Positions 18,217-27,108 of a stretch of DNA of 34,806 nt are shown piece by piece (position 1 is the stretch's first letter; every line of letters starts with the position of its first letter). The notes below the pieces were generated by a model, which saw only the letters and a list, made by a program, of their open reading frames with translations, ran no database searches and was not told where the DNA came from. The DNA comes from Archangiaceae bacterium (GTDB taxonomy: Bacteria > Myxococcota > Myxococcia > Myxococcales > Myxococcaceae): assembly GCA_016879935.1 (NCBI GenBank), contig JAACJQ010000432.1, forward strand, positions 1 to 34,806, written 5' to 3'. Both the position numbers and the translations under genes were made by a program.

Positions 18217-19521
18217 ATGCGCCTCGCCGAGATCGTCAGCCGATTGAACGAGCCCGTCGATGGGCGTTCGCTGCGTGTCTTTCGCGCTGGCCTCGGCGTG
18301 TTGCTGGCCGGAGCGCTGCTTCGACTCCACCTCACGGGGTGGACGGCGCCCCTCTTCCTCGAGCCTGACTTTCGCTTCTCGTACGAGGCGTTCTCGTTCC
18401 TTCCTCCGATTCCGCGCGCGTTGGTGCCGGTCGCGCTCGCGGCCGGAGCGCTCGGCGCGGTGGTGCTGGGCTTTTCGAGCGGCGTGCTCCGTCGCCTGGG
18501 CGGGCTCGTGTTTCTGCTGTGCTTCGGGTGGCTCAAGCTGTTCGACGTCACGAACTACCTGAACCACGACTACCTCGCGTTCCTGCTCGGTGCGCTGCTC
18601 ACGCTCCTTCCGCTCGACGGGGCGACGATTCCTCGTTGGGCGCTGTGGCTGGTGCGCTTTCAGGTGGGCGTCGTCTACGTGCACGCAGGGCTCGCGAAGG
18701 TGAACACGGACTGGTTGCTGCACGCGTGGCCGCTCGAGACGTGGTTCGCGGCGAATCGTGGGTTGCCGGTGCTGGGGCCGCTGCTCGCGTTGCCGTTCGC
18801 GCCGCTCGTGGCTGCGTGGGCAGCGTGCCTGTACGACTGCACGATTCCCTTCTGGCTTTTCAACCGCCGCACGCGCCCGTTCGCCTTCGCGGTGCTGCTC
18901 GTCTTTCACGGCACCACGCACGCGCTCTTCGACATCGGCATCTTCCCGTTCATCATGACGCTGGCGGCGACGGTGTTCTTCGAGCCGTCGTGGCCCGCGC
19001 GGTTCGGGCTCGTGCTGCGTCGAAGCGCGACGTGGAAGCCGCTGCCCAACGCGATCGTCGCGCTGCTGTGTGTCTACGTCGCGTTTCAGGCGCTGTTTCC
19101 GCTGCGCTCTCACCTCATCGGTGACGACGTGCTCTGGGACGAACAGGGCATGCGCTGGTCGTGGAAGGTGATGCTGCGCGAGAAGAACGGCTCCATCAGC
19201 TACCGGGTGCGCGTGCGTGGTGAGGCGCGCGAGTGGCAGGTCGACCCGATGGACGTGGTGACGCCGCGGCAGTCGAACGAGATGAGCGGGCAGCCCGATC
19301 TCATCGTCGCCCTCGGCCGGCACATCGGCCGTCAGATGGAGCAGAAGCTCGGAAGGCCCGTCGAAGTGTTCGTCGACGCGCTGGTGTCTCTCAACGGCCG
19401 GCCCCCCGCACGGCTCTTCAAACCCGACGTCGACGTGATGACGCTCGAGGGGTGGGATCTGCGGCCGGCGCTGTTGCCGTCGCCGCGCTCGTCTCAGCCC
19501 GTTCGAATCGCGGGGTGGTGA
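18217..19521 (+). CDS. HTTM-domain membrane protein (vitamin K carboxylase-like)
   Basis: A 434-residue integral membrane protein. The N-terminus LNEPVDGRSLRVFRAGLGVLL is typical of HTTM (horizontally transferred transmembrane) proteins, which are related to vitamin K-dependent gamma-carboxylase. About seven to eight hydrophobic segments fill residues 20-300. YVHAGLAKVNTDWL near 155-170 contains the conserved Lys-bearing motif of the family. The C-terminal ~130 residues are soluble. The function of bacterial HTTM proteins is mostly unknown. The next gene starts immediately after its stop, so it is almost certainly translated together with the TonB-dependent receptor. Confidence 0.85.
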   Translation: MRLAEIVSRLNEPVDGRSLRVFRAGLGVLLAGALLRLHLTGWTAPLFLEPDFRFSYEAFSFLPPIPRALVPVALAAGALGAVVLGFSSGVLRRLGGLVFLLCFGWLKLFDVTNYLNHDYLAFLLGALLTLLPLDGATIPRWALWLVRFQVGVVYVHAGLAKVNTDWLLHAWPLETWFAANRGLPVLGPLLALPFAPLVAAWAACLYDCTIPFWLFNRRTRPFAFAVLLVFHGTTHALFDIGIFPFIMTLAATVFFEPSWPARFGLVLRRSATWKPLPNAIVALLCVYVAFQALFPLRSHLIGDDVLWDEQGMRWSWKVMLREKNGSISYRVRVRGEAREWQVDPMDVVTPRQSNEMSGQPDLIVALGRHIGRQMEQKLGRPVEVFVDALVSLNGRPPARLFKPDVDVMTLEGWDLRPALLPSPRSSQPVRIAGW

Positions 19522-19524
19522 GTG

Positions 19525-21792
19525 ATGGTCTCGGGGCTTCTGTTCAGTCTCGTCGTCGCTGCAGGGCCGATGGTGCCCTTGCTCTCCGATCCTTTGCCGG
19601 CTCCGAAGCGAGTTCGGGTCGCGCAGCTCGACGACGCAGACGGTGGCGTGTGGTCGTACGAGGACGAGCCGATCGACGCCGGAGCTGCCGATGCCGGCGT
19701 GAAGTTCTCGACGAAGGTCGTGGGGCAACGCGGGCCCGACATTCGGCGCGTGGCCGGGAGCGCGATCGCCCTGACCGAAGAAGATCTCGAGCGGCGCGAG
19801 CTCAACGACGTGCACCGCGTGCTGGCGGAGGTGCCAGGTGTGTACTTCCGCGAGGAGGACGGACTCGGCCTGCGGCCCAACATCGGTCTGCGTGGCGCGA
19901 ACCCCGATCGCAGCGCGAAGGTGACGCTGATGGAAGACGGCGTGCTACTCACGCCTGCGCCGTACTCCGCGCCGGCCGCCTACTACTTCCCCCTCGTCAC
20001 GCGCATGGTGGGCCTCGAGGTCTACAAAGGCCCGGCGGCGATTCAGTATGGCCCGCAGACGATCGGCGGGGCGATCAACCTGCGCACCCGTGAAGTGCCC
20101 ACGTACAACCTGTTCAAGCTCGACGTCGCGGGTGGCAGCCGGTTTCAGGCGCGCGTGCACGGCGTCGCGGCCGCGGGCTCGGAGAAGTGGGGCGTGCTCG
20201 CCGAGGGCGTGTTCCTTCGTGACGACGGCTTCAAGCGCATCGACGGTGGCGGCAACGCGGGCTTCGAGCGCAGCGAGTTCATGATCAAGGGGCGCATCTC
20301 GCCGGGTGACGCGTGGAAGCAGCAGCTGATCGTCAAGTCGACGCTCTCGATCGAAGACAGCCGCGAGACCTACCTGGGGCTGACGGGCGCCGACTTCGAG
20401 GCGACGCCGCTCCGGCGCTACTCGGCGACGGCCCTCGATCGCATGCAGGCCAACAGGCTCTCGGTGAGCGCGCGTTGGTCGGCCCAGCCCGCGCCGTGGC
20501 TCACGTTGACCGCCGATGCGTACCGCCACGCCTTCGATCGTGCGTGGAACCGGCTCGATCACTTCCGTCGCGGGCCGGAGCTGTATTCGCTGCTCGTGCA
20601 GCCCGTGCGCGGCGGTCTCGACGGTCAGTTTCTGCAGGTGCTGCGTGGCGCGGCCGATTCGACCGGCCCCGACGACGCCCTCGTGGTGCAGCGCAACTCC
20701 CGCACGTTCATCAGTGAAGGCGTGCAGCTCAGCGCGCGTTCGACGTTCTCGACGGGGCCGATCTCACACGAGGTCGAGGCTGGCGCGCGGTTTCATCACG
20801 ACGAGATTCGCCGAGATCACACGGGCCAGAGCTACGCGATGACGAACGGCGCGCTGGTGCGTGACGAAGCTCCCATGACGCAGGAGGCGCTCAATCGCGG
20901 CGTCTCCCGGGCGGGCGCGCTGCAGCTGCACGACACGCTGACGTGGGGCCGGTTTCTGCTCTCTCCCGGCGCGCGCCTCGAGCTGATCGACATGGCGTAC
21001 TCGGACGATCTGACGAAGTCGTCGAGCCGCGGGCTGCAGGTCGTTCCGCTCGTCGGGCTCGGTGGCGTGGTCGCGCTCCCGCTCGGCGTCAACGTGTTCG
21101 GCGGGGTGCACCAGGGCTTCAGCCCCGTCACGCCAGGCCAGCAGGCCGACGTGCTGCCCGAGCGCGCGACGCACTTCGAGTTGGGCGTTCGGGCGCCGAG
21201 CCGGAAACGCCGCTTCGAGGTGGTCGGCTTCTGGAGCGAGTACACGAACCTCACCGGCGAGTGCACCGGTAGCTCGGGCTGCGTCGACGACTCGCTCAAC
21301 CGGCAGTTCAACGGCGGAGCGGGGCGCATCATCGGCGTCGAGGCCCTGGCGTCGATGTCGTTCGCGTTGCCGGCCAACTTCGAGCTCGTCCCCCAGCTCA
21401 CGTACACCTTCACGTCGGCGCACTTCCTCACCGACTTCACCTCGGCGAACCCGATCTGGGGCACCGTTCGTGCGGGCGACTTCATTCCGTACGTGCCTTC
21501 GCATCAGGGGTCGGCGCGGTTGATCATGAACCGTGAGGCGCTCTCGGTCTCGGTGGGCGTCGAGGCGAGCAGCGGCTTTCTCGAAGAGGCGGGCGATGGA
21601 ACGAGACAGCCGGTCGTGCCTGCGCGGGCGTTGCTCGACGCGACCGCCAGCTACCGGCTCGGCGCGTTTCAGTTCTACGTGACGGGCACGAACCTGACGA
21701 ACCAGCAGGTCATCGCGGCGCGGCGTCCCTTCGGGGCCCGCCCCATCGCGCCCATCGCCGTGCAGGGGGGCGTTCGCGCCCAGTGGCCGTAG
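19525..21792 (+). CDS. TonB-dependent outer-membrane receptor, FecA-like
   Basis: A 755-residue outer-membrane receptor. After a signal peptide and an acidic spacer comes the plug domain with VLAEVPGVYFREEDG, the block LRPNIGLRGANPDRSAKVTLMEDG (in parts) and APYSAPAAYYFP, which are characteristic of ferric-dicitrate (FecA)-type receptors. The remaining ~550 residues alternate as beta strands and end in a short aromatic strand (RAQWP). GTG (19522) and ATG (19525) are adjacent; I take the ATG. It is the last gene of the imelysin-lipoprotein-HTTM operon, giving the outer-membrane entry gate. No TonB, ExbB or ExbD gene is nearby, so energy must come from elsewhere in the genome. Confidence 0.9.
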   Translation: MVSGLLFSLVVAAGPMVPLLSDPLPAPKRVRVAQLDDADGGVWSYEDEPIDAGAADAGVKFSTKVVGQRGPDIRRVAGSAIALTEEDLERRELNDVHRVLAEVPGVYFREEDGLGLRPNIGLRGANPDRSAKVTLMEDGVLLTPAPYSAPAAYYFPLVTRMVGLEVYKGPAAIQYGPQTIGGAINLRTREVPTYNLFKLDVAGGSRFQARVHGVAAAGSEKWGVLAEGVFLRDDGFKRIDGGGNAGFERSEFMIKGRISPGDAWKQQLIVKSTLSIEDSRETYLGLTGADFEATPLRRYSATALDRMQANRLSVSARWSAQPAPWLTLTADAYRHAFDRAWNRLDHFRRGPELYSLLVQPVRGGLDGQFLQVLRGAADSTGPDDALVVQRNSRTFISEGVQLSARSTFSTGPISHEVEAGARFHHDEIRRDHTGQSYAMTNGALVRDEAPMTQEALNRGVSRAGALQLHDTLTWGRFLLSPGARLELIDMAYSDDLTKSSSRGLQVVPLVGLGGVVALPLGVNVFGGVHQGFSPVTPGQQADVLPERATHFELGVRAPSRKRRFEVVGFWSEYTNLTGECTGSSGCVDDSLNRQFNGGAGRIIGVEALASMSFALPANFELVPQLTYTFTSAHFLTDFTSANPIWGTVRAGDFIPYVPSHQGSARLIMNREALSVSVGVEASSGFLEEAGDGTRQPVVPARALLDATASYRLGAFQFYVTGTNLTNQQVIAARRPFGARPIAPIAVQGGVRAQWP

Positions 21793-21855
21793 TCGGTCAC
21801 CACTTCGTCATGGCTGGGCCAGCATCGACGCCGCGCTCGCTACGGTGGCCTCGCC

Positions 21856-23214
21856 ATGACTCCTCTGCGACGCCAGCTCCTCGAGCGATACGGCACCAAG
21901 CCCGTGCCCCGCTACACGTCGTACCCGCCTGCCAATCACTGGAAGGCGACCACCGATGCGGCGTGGCCAGGGCGCGTGTTCGAGACGATTCGAAGACCGC
22001 TCTCGATCTACGTGCACGTGCCGTTCTGCAAGAAGCTGTGCTGGTACTGCGGCTGCAACATGCTCATCGATCACCGCGGTGAGCTGGTCGAGCGGTACCT
22101 CGCGGCCATCGAGCGCGAGTTCGAGCTCGTCTCGAAGCTGCTCCCGGCGCAGCGAGAGGTCGTGCAGGTCCACCTGGGCGGAGGCACTCCGACGCACCTG
22201 ACGCCTGCGCAGCTCGAGCGCCTCATCGGGAGCCTGCGCGAGAGGTTTCCGTGGGCCTCCGACATCGAGGCGTCGATCGAAGTGCACCCGCCGGTCACCT
22301 CCCTCGCCCACCTCGAGACGCTCGCGTCGCTCGGCTTCAATCGCCTCTCGATGGGCGTGCAGGACTTCGACGAACAGGTGCAGGAGCGGGTGAACCGGCC
22401 CCAGCCCTTCGAACAGACGCGGCAGCTCGTCGCCTTCGCCAGAGCGCTCGGCTTCGAGAGCGTGAACATGGACCTGATGTACGGCCTGCCGCTGCAGACG
22501 GTGGAGCGCTTCGCCACCACGCTCGAGCTCGTGAAGCGCATCGACCCCGATCGCCTGGCGCTGTTCGGCTACGCGCACATGCCCTCGCTCAAGAAGCACC
22601 AGCGGCTGATCGACGCGAACGAGCTGCCGAACGCCGAGGGCCGGCTCGCGCTGCTCGAGCTCGGCATCAACACCCTCGAAGCCTCGGGCTACACGCTCAT
22701 CGGGCTCGACCACTTCTCCCGCTCGCACGACGAGCTCGTGAAGGCGCGTGAGAACGGCACGCTGCGGCGAAACTTCATGGGCTACACGACGTGCCGCGAC
22801 AGCGAGGTGATCGCCTTCGGGCCGTCGGCGATCTCCGAGGTCGAAGGCACCTTCCTGCAGAACCAGCACGACGTGCGCGCCTGGTGCGCCGAGCTCGAGG
22901 CGGGACGATTGGCGGTCACGCGCGGGTGGGCGCCGAGCGCAGACGACTCCGTTCGCCGCACGCTCATCATGCAGCTGTTCTGTCAGCTCGACGTCGACAC
23001 CCGCGCGTTCGGTGAGAAGTACGGCATCGACTTCGAGCGCTACTTCGAAGACGAGCTGCGGCTCATGGCCGAGCTCGAGCACGACGGGCTGGTGGAGCGC
23101 CGCCCGGGGCACCTCACGCTCACCTCCGAAGGCCAGCTGCTGCTGCGCAACGTGGCGAGCGTCTTCGATACCTACTCGAAGGGCCCGAAGAAGGCCCACG
23201 CCCCCGCGGTGTGA
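21856..23214 (+). CDS. hemN: Oxygen-independent coproporphyrinogen III oxidase
   Basis: A 452-residue radical SAM enzyme that decarboxylates coproporphyrinogen III to protoporphyrinogen IX without oxygen. The cluster motif is Cys58, Cys62 and Cys65 (CKKLCWYCGCN, with the extra Cys67 typical of true HemN). The N-terminal PVPRYTSYPPANHW matches the HemN trip-wire region, which HemW proteins lack, so HemW is unlikely. HLGGGTPTHL is the GGGTP motif. The start is the ATG 63 bases after the TonB-receptor gene. Its stop abuts that of hemB on the other strand. Confidence 0.95.
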   Translation: MTPLRRQLLERYGTKPVPRYTSYPPANHWKATTDAAWPGRVFETIRRPLSIYVHVPFCKKLCWYCGCNMLIDHRGELVERYLAAIEREFELVSKLLPAQREVVQVHLGGGTPTHLTPAQLERLIGSLRERFPWASDIEASIEVHPPVTSLAHLETLASLGFNRLSMGVQDFDEQVQERVNRPQPFEQTRQLVAFARALGFESVNMDLMYGLPLQTVERFATTLELVKRIDPDRLALFGYAHMPSLKKHQRLIDANELPNAEGRLALLELGINTLEASGYTLIGLDHFSRSHDELVKARENGTLRRNFMGYTTCRDSEVIAFGPSAISEVEGTFLQNQHDVRAWCAELEAGRLAVTRGWAPSADDSVRRTLIMQLFCQLDVDTRAFGEKYGIDFERYFEDELRLMAELEHDGLVERRPGHLTLTSEGQLLLRNVASVFDTYSKGPKKAHAPAV

Positions 23215-24189
23215 TCAGCGCAGGCCCGCGCGGCGACGGGCGTCGTACGTGACGATGAGATCGGCGCCTGCGCGGCGGAGCGAGACGAGCAGCTCGGTCA
23301 TCGCCCGCTCGAAGTCGATGAGCCCCTTGTCGGCGGCGGCGCGCACCATCGCGTACTCACCCGACACCTGGTACGCGACGAGCGGGTGCAGCGTGCGCTC
23401 GCGTGCGTCTCGAATGAGATCGAGGTTCGACATCGCGGGCTTGACGAGCAGCAGATCGGCGCCTTCGTCGACGTCGAGCATCAGCTCCCGCAGCGCCTCG
23501 CGGCGGTTGTGTGCCGGCATCTGGTACGAGGCCCGGTCGCCGAACGCGGGTGCGCTGTGCGCCGCTGCGCGGAAGGGCCCGTACAGCGCCGACGCCATCT
23601 TGATCGCGTACGAGACGATGCCCACGTCGTGACACCGCGCCTCGTCGAGCGCCGCACGAATCACGCCGACGCGCCCATCCATCATGTCGCTCGGGCAGAC
23701 GAAGTCGACGCCGGCCTTCGCGAGCAGCACGGCCATCTCGGCCAGCTTCGGCAGCGTCGCGTCGTTCACGATGTGGTTGCCCTCGACGACCCCGCAGTGG
23801 CCGTGCTCGGTGAGGCTGCACAGACAGACATCGGCCATCAGCACCACGTCGGGCGTCACCCGTCGGGTCAGCTCGATGGCGGCGAGGTACTCGGCGAGCG
23901 GCTCCGAGAGGGGGCGTTGCTGGTTCCACTTCGCGTCGGGCACGCCGAAGAGCATCACGCCCCCGACGCCCGCGCGGTGGAGCTGCTGGACCTCTTCTGC
24001 GAGCACGTCACCGCTGAGCTGCCACAGCCCGCTGCCGGGCGACGTCTCGCGCTTGGTGCCCTTGCCGTTCACCACGAAGTACGGCTGCACGAGGTGCTCG
24101 AGGCCGACGTCGACTTCCTTGAACAGTCGGCGAATGGCGGGCGTGCGGCGCAGACGGCGAAGGCGGGTCGCGGGGAACGCTTCAGACAT
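23215..24189 (-). CDS. hemB: Delta-aminolevulinic acid dehydratase (porphobilinogen synthase)
   Basis: A 324-residue enzyme joining two 5-aminolevulinate molecules into porphobilinogen. Zinc-ligand cysteines C122, C124 and C132 (DVCLCSLTEHGHC) mark the zinc-dependent class. Active-site lysines are K197 (YAIKMASALYGPFR) and K250 (LLVKPAM, Schiff base). The ATG at 24189 overlaps the hemD stop by 8 bases. It is convergent with hemN with no gap between the stops. Confidence 0.95.
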   Translation of the reverse strand: MSEAFPATRLRRLRRTPAIRRLFKEVDVGLEHLVQPYFVVNGKGTKRETSPGSGLWQLSGDVLAEEVQQLHRAGVGGVMLFGVPDAKWNQQRPLSEPLAEYLAAIELTRRVTPDVVLMADVCLCSLTEHGHCGVVEGNHIVNDATLPKLAEMAVLLAKAGVDFVCPSDMMDGRVGVIRAALDEARCHDVGIVSYAIKMASALYGPFRAAAHSAPAFGDRASYQMPAHNRREALRELMLDVDEGADLLLVKPAMSNLDLIRDARERTLHPLVAYQVSGEYAMVRAAADKGLIDFERAMTELLVSLRRAGADLIVTYDARRRAGLR

Positions 24190-24892
24190 GGCGTGGCTCC
24201 TCTGGGGTGAAGGCTTCGAACAGCGGGCGAGAACGATCGGCCTGCTCTGCGTCGGGGAATGCGGCGCGAGCTGCGTGCAACGTCGACTCGCCCCAGCAGA
24301 CGACGCGTGCAGGCGGGGTCGGGTGCGCGGCGAAGAAGTTCGAGACGGCCGAGGGGCTCGCGAAGAAGACGCCGTAGTGTGGTGGCAGCCTGGCGACCTC
24401 CGCTTCGAGCGTCGCCGGGGCGCGCATCTCGTACACGATGGGCCGGGTGACGGGCCCCAGCACTTCGAGACGCTTCACCGCCTCCTGCTGCTCCGCGCTC
24501 GTCACGCCGGCGTCGCTGCTCGGGTACCAGAAGACCGCGTCGTTGATGCCGCGGCGGTGCAGGCGCTCCTCGACGGCCTGCGCGAGCTGCACCACGCCAG
24601 AGAAGCCCTCCACCGTCGGCCGGTAGCCCAGCTCACGGAGCGCCTGAGAGGTGGTCGGCGCGATGGCGGCGAGCTCGTGCGGTTCGGCCGAGGCCAGCAC
24701 GCGATGAACGGCTTCGACCGCTCCAGTGCTCGTCAGCAGCACCACGCGGTGGCCCTCGGGGCGCCACCGAGGAAAGGGCCGCAGCACCCGTTCGATGCAG
24801 GGCAGCGCGAAGGCTTCGACCCCCGCGCCGCGCAGCTCCTCCACCACGCGGCGAGCGTCGGCGTCGGAGCGGGTGATGGCCCAGGGCAACAC
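24182..24892 (-). CDS. hemD: Uroporphyrinogen-III synthase
   Basis: A 236-residue protein with the weakly conserved HemD fold. VVLLTSTGAVEAVHRVL (first domain) and GVFFASPSAVSNFF (second domain) are the diagnostic segments that contact substrate. The enzyme closes hydroxymethylbilane with inversion of ring D. The start is uncertain: GTG at 24892 places the first strand (PWAITRSDADARRV) right at the N-terminus; a TTG at 24925 would add 11 residues. It is divergent from hemE across a 90-base gap and overlaps hemB. Confidence 0.85.
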   Translation of the reverse strand: MLPWAITRSDADARRVVEELRGAGVEAFALPCIERVLRPFPRWRPEGHRVVLLTSTGAVEAVHRVLASAEPHELAAIAPTTSQALRELGYRPTVEGFSGVVQLAQAVEERLHRRGINDAVFWYPSSDAGVTSAEQQEAVKRLEVLGPVTRPIVYEMRAPATLEAEVARLPPHYGVFFASPSAVSNFFAAHPTPPARVVCWGESTLHAARAAFPDAEQADRSRPLFEAFTPEEPRHV

Positions 24893-24982
24893 GTCGCGGT
24901 TGTACGCGGAGCCCCCTTCACGCAACCCCCGACATGACGGACCTGTGACGAAACGGCGCAGTTCATTCGGTACTCATCCGCC

Positions 24983-26023
24983 ATGGACAGACGCCAACGG
25001 TTCCTCGCTGCGCTCTCACGGCAGCCGGTCGATCGCCCGCCGGTGTGGCTGATGCGTCAGGCAGGCCGCTACTTGCCCGGCTATCGCTCGGTTCGCGCCG
25101 AGCACGGCTTCTGGGACGTGTGCCGAACGCCCGAGCTCTCGACCCGGGTCGCCCTCGAGCCGCTCAAACGCTTCGCGCTCGATGCGGCGATCGTCTTCAG
25201 CGACATCCTCGTGGTGCCTGAGGCGCTCGGCGCTGGCGTCACCTTCGAGAAGGGTGAAGGGCCCGTCTTCGCGAGTGTGCTGCGCAGCCGCGCCGATCTC
25301 GCGAAGTGGAACACCACTGGCCTGATGGAGCGGCTCGCGTACGTGCCCGCCGCCGTGAAGCACCTGGCTCAGACGCTCGCGGGCAGCCACGGCCTGCTCG
25401 GGTTCGCGGGCGCGCCGTTCACGTTGTTTGCGTACAGCGTCGAAGGTGGTGGGAGCGATGACTTCCGCCACGCGCGCTCGATGCTCGCGAGTGATCCCTC
25501 GCTGGCGCACGACGTGATGAACCTCTTCGCCGACGCGATCGCCGAGCTGTGTCTGGCCGAGCTCGCAGCCGGCGCCGACGCAGTGCAGCTCTTCGACACC
25601 TGGGGCGGGCTGCTGTCGAAAGACGAGTACCGCACGCACGTGGTGCCTTCACTCAACCGCGCCGCCGCGAAGATTCGCGCGAGCGGCAAGCCAGTCATTC
25701 TCTTCCTCAAGGGCGGCATGCACCTGCTCGAGGTCTTGAAGGACGTCGAGGTCGATGGTGTGTCGCTCGACTGGCGTACCTCGTTCACCGAAGCGCGCGC
25801 CGCGTTGCCCAACCACCTGCTGCAGGGCCAGCTCGATCCCGTGCTCCTCTTCGCAGGCGAGGCGCCGGTTCGTCAGCGCACGCGCGCTCTGTTGAAGGAG
25901 CTCGACGCACTCCCCGGAGGGAATCGCGGCTGCATCGTGAACCTCGGGCACGGCATTCTTCCGCAGACTCCCGAGAGCTCCGTCGCGGCGCTGTGCGACG
26001 AGGTGGCGGCGTACCGGCCATGA
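24983..26023 (+). CDS. hemE: Uroporphyrinogen decarboxylase
   Basis: A 346-residue enzyme converting uroporphyrinogen III to coproporphyrinogen III. The N-terminal signature PPVWLMRQAGRYLPGYR (21-37) and the second signature GFAGAPFTLFAYSVEGGGS are complete. FSDILVVPEALGAGVTFEKGEGP carries the catalytic aspartate region. The length is normal. Its stop overlaps the hemA start (ATGA). It is the first gene of hemE-hemA-hemC-hemL-HK-RR-hemH; no convincing promoter hexamers were seen in the 90-base gap to hemD. Confidence 0.95.
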   Translation: MDRRQRFLAALSRQPVDRPPVWLMRQAGRYLPGYRSVRAEHGFWDVCRTPELSTRVALEPLKRFALDAAIVFSDILVVPEALGAGVTFEKGEGPVFASVLRSRADLAKWNTTGLMERLAYVPAAVKHLAQTLAGSHGLLGFAGAPFTLFAYSVEGGGSDDFRHARSMLASDPSLAHDVMNLFADAIAELCLAELAAGADAVQLFDTWGGLLSKDEYRTHVVPSLNRAAAKIRASGKPVILFLKGGMHLLEVLKDVEVDGVSLDWRTSFTEARAALPNHLLQGQLDPVLLFAGEAPVRQRTRALLKELDALPGGNRGCIVNLGHGILPQTPESSVAALCDEVAAYRP

Positions 26024-27108
26024 CGATGCCAGTCGCCGTCGTCGGAATGGACTTCAGGGAGGGGCCCTCGTCGGTGCGCGCCCAGCTCAAGGCCATCGAC
26101 GACTCTGCCGACTCTCCGACGGGCCGGCTCCGACAGGGCGGGCTGTGTGACGGCGTCGCGCGAATCGAGAGCTGCTCGCGCATCGAGTGGGTGCTCTCGG
26201 CGAAGAACGCGTCGTGGGCTGCGGAGCTGCTGCGCGGTGGCCTGCTCAAGGCGCTCGGCGACGCTGCGACGGGCCGACGCATGCACCTGAAGCTGTCGAC
26301 CGGAGCGCTCCACTATCTGCTGCGCGTCACCCTCGGTCTCGAGTCGGTGGCCGAAGGCGAACATGCGATCGGCCGCCAGGTGCTCAAGGGCTTCGAGCAC
26401 GCGCACGCCGAGGGCACGACCGATCGCACGCTCCACCTGTGCTGGCACGCGCTCGGGCGAATTCTCCAGGCCCGCAAGGAGACCGGCGTCGGGTCGAGCG
26501 TCGGCGTGCAGTCGCTCGTCGTCGGTGAGCTCCGCGGTGTCGAGAAGCGCGCCGAGTTGCTGCTGCTGGGCCGTGGCGAGATCGGCCGGCAGGTGTCGGG
26601 GGCGCTCCAACGTGAAGGCTTCGAGCGCGTCGAGCAGTTCTCTCGCGCCGAGTTGGCTCGTTTTCACGAGCGCGCGGTGTCGGCGCCGGTGGTGGTGGTC
26701 GCGACTGGCGGGCCAGCGCCGTGGCTCGAGCTGCCGTCACGAACCGACTGGCCGTTGGTGATCGACGTCGGCGCTCCAGAGCAGGTGCTCGGCTGTGAGG
26801 GGTGGCGCTCGTTGACGCTCGACGCGCTGCTGACGCGGCGCGGCCTCACGCTCGACGGAGGGGCGCTGGCGACGTTGAACACGCTCGCCGACGAAGGCGC
26901 CGAGGCGTTGCGTGAAGCGCTCGAGGCGGCTCCTGGCCATCAGGTGCTGCAGGCGCTCGAGTCGGAGAAGCGTCGATTCTTCGAAGACGACGTCGAGGCG
27001 ATGTTGGCCGAGCTGCCCGCGAAGGAGGCCCGTCGCGTCGCAGAGACGCTGCGTGGCTTCACCCATCGACTGCTCGAGGTCACCCGGAGGGCATCACGTG
27101 TCTCGTGA
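26020..27108 (+). CDS. hemA: Glutamyl-tRNA reductase, short divergent form
   Basis: A 362-residue protein, shorter than the usual 410-480. The catalytic cysteine is C52 in ESCSRIEW, corresponding to S-T-C-N-R-x-E. GLESVAEGEHAIGRQVLKG matches the conserved GLES-x-GE-x-I-GQ-K block, and LLLLGRGEIGRQVSGAL is the NADPH-binding loop. It reduces glutamyl-tRNA to glutamate-1-semialdehyde, the substrate of HemL encoded two genes on. The ATG at 26020 overlaps the hemE stop; an ATG at 26026 is an alternative. The C-terminal dimerisation helix is reduced (ALESEKRRFFEDD to the end). The sequence is divergent, but context and Cys52 make the assignment firm. Confidence 0.88.
   Translation: MTMPVAVVGMDFREGPSSVRAQLKAIDDSADSPTGRLRQGGLCDGVARIESCSRIEWVLSAKNASWAAELLRGGLLKALGDAATGRRMHLKLSTGALHYLLRVTLGLESVAEGEHAIGRQVLKGFEHAHAEGTTDRTLHLCWHALGRILQARKETGVGSSVGVQSLVVGELRGVEKRAELLLLGRGEIGRQVSGALQREGFERVEQFSRAELARFHERAVSAPVVVVATGGPAPWLELPSRTDWPLVIDVGAPEQVLGCEGWRSLTLDALLTRRGLTLDGGALATLNTLADEGAEALREALEAAPGHQVLQALESEKRRFFEDDVEAMLAELPAKEARRVAETLRGFTHRLLEVTRRASRVS

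Noticed and set aside
17119-19815. 898-residue open frame opposite the lipoprotein and HTTM genes
   Set aside because: Low-complexity Arg/Glu/His antisense frame; the plus strand has clear signal peptides, membrane helices and motifs.
21808-23199. Open frame opposite hemN
   Set aside because: hemN has all radical SAM motifs; the antisense frame has none.
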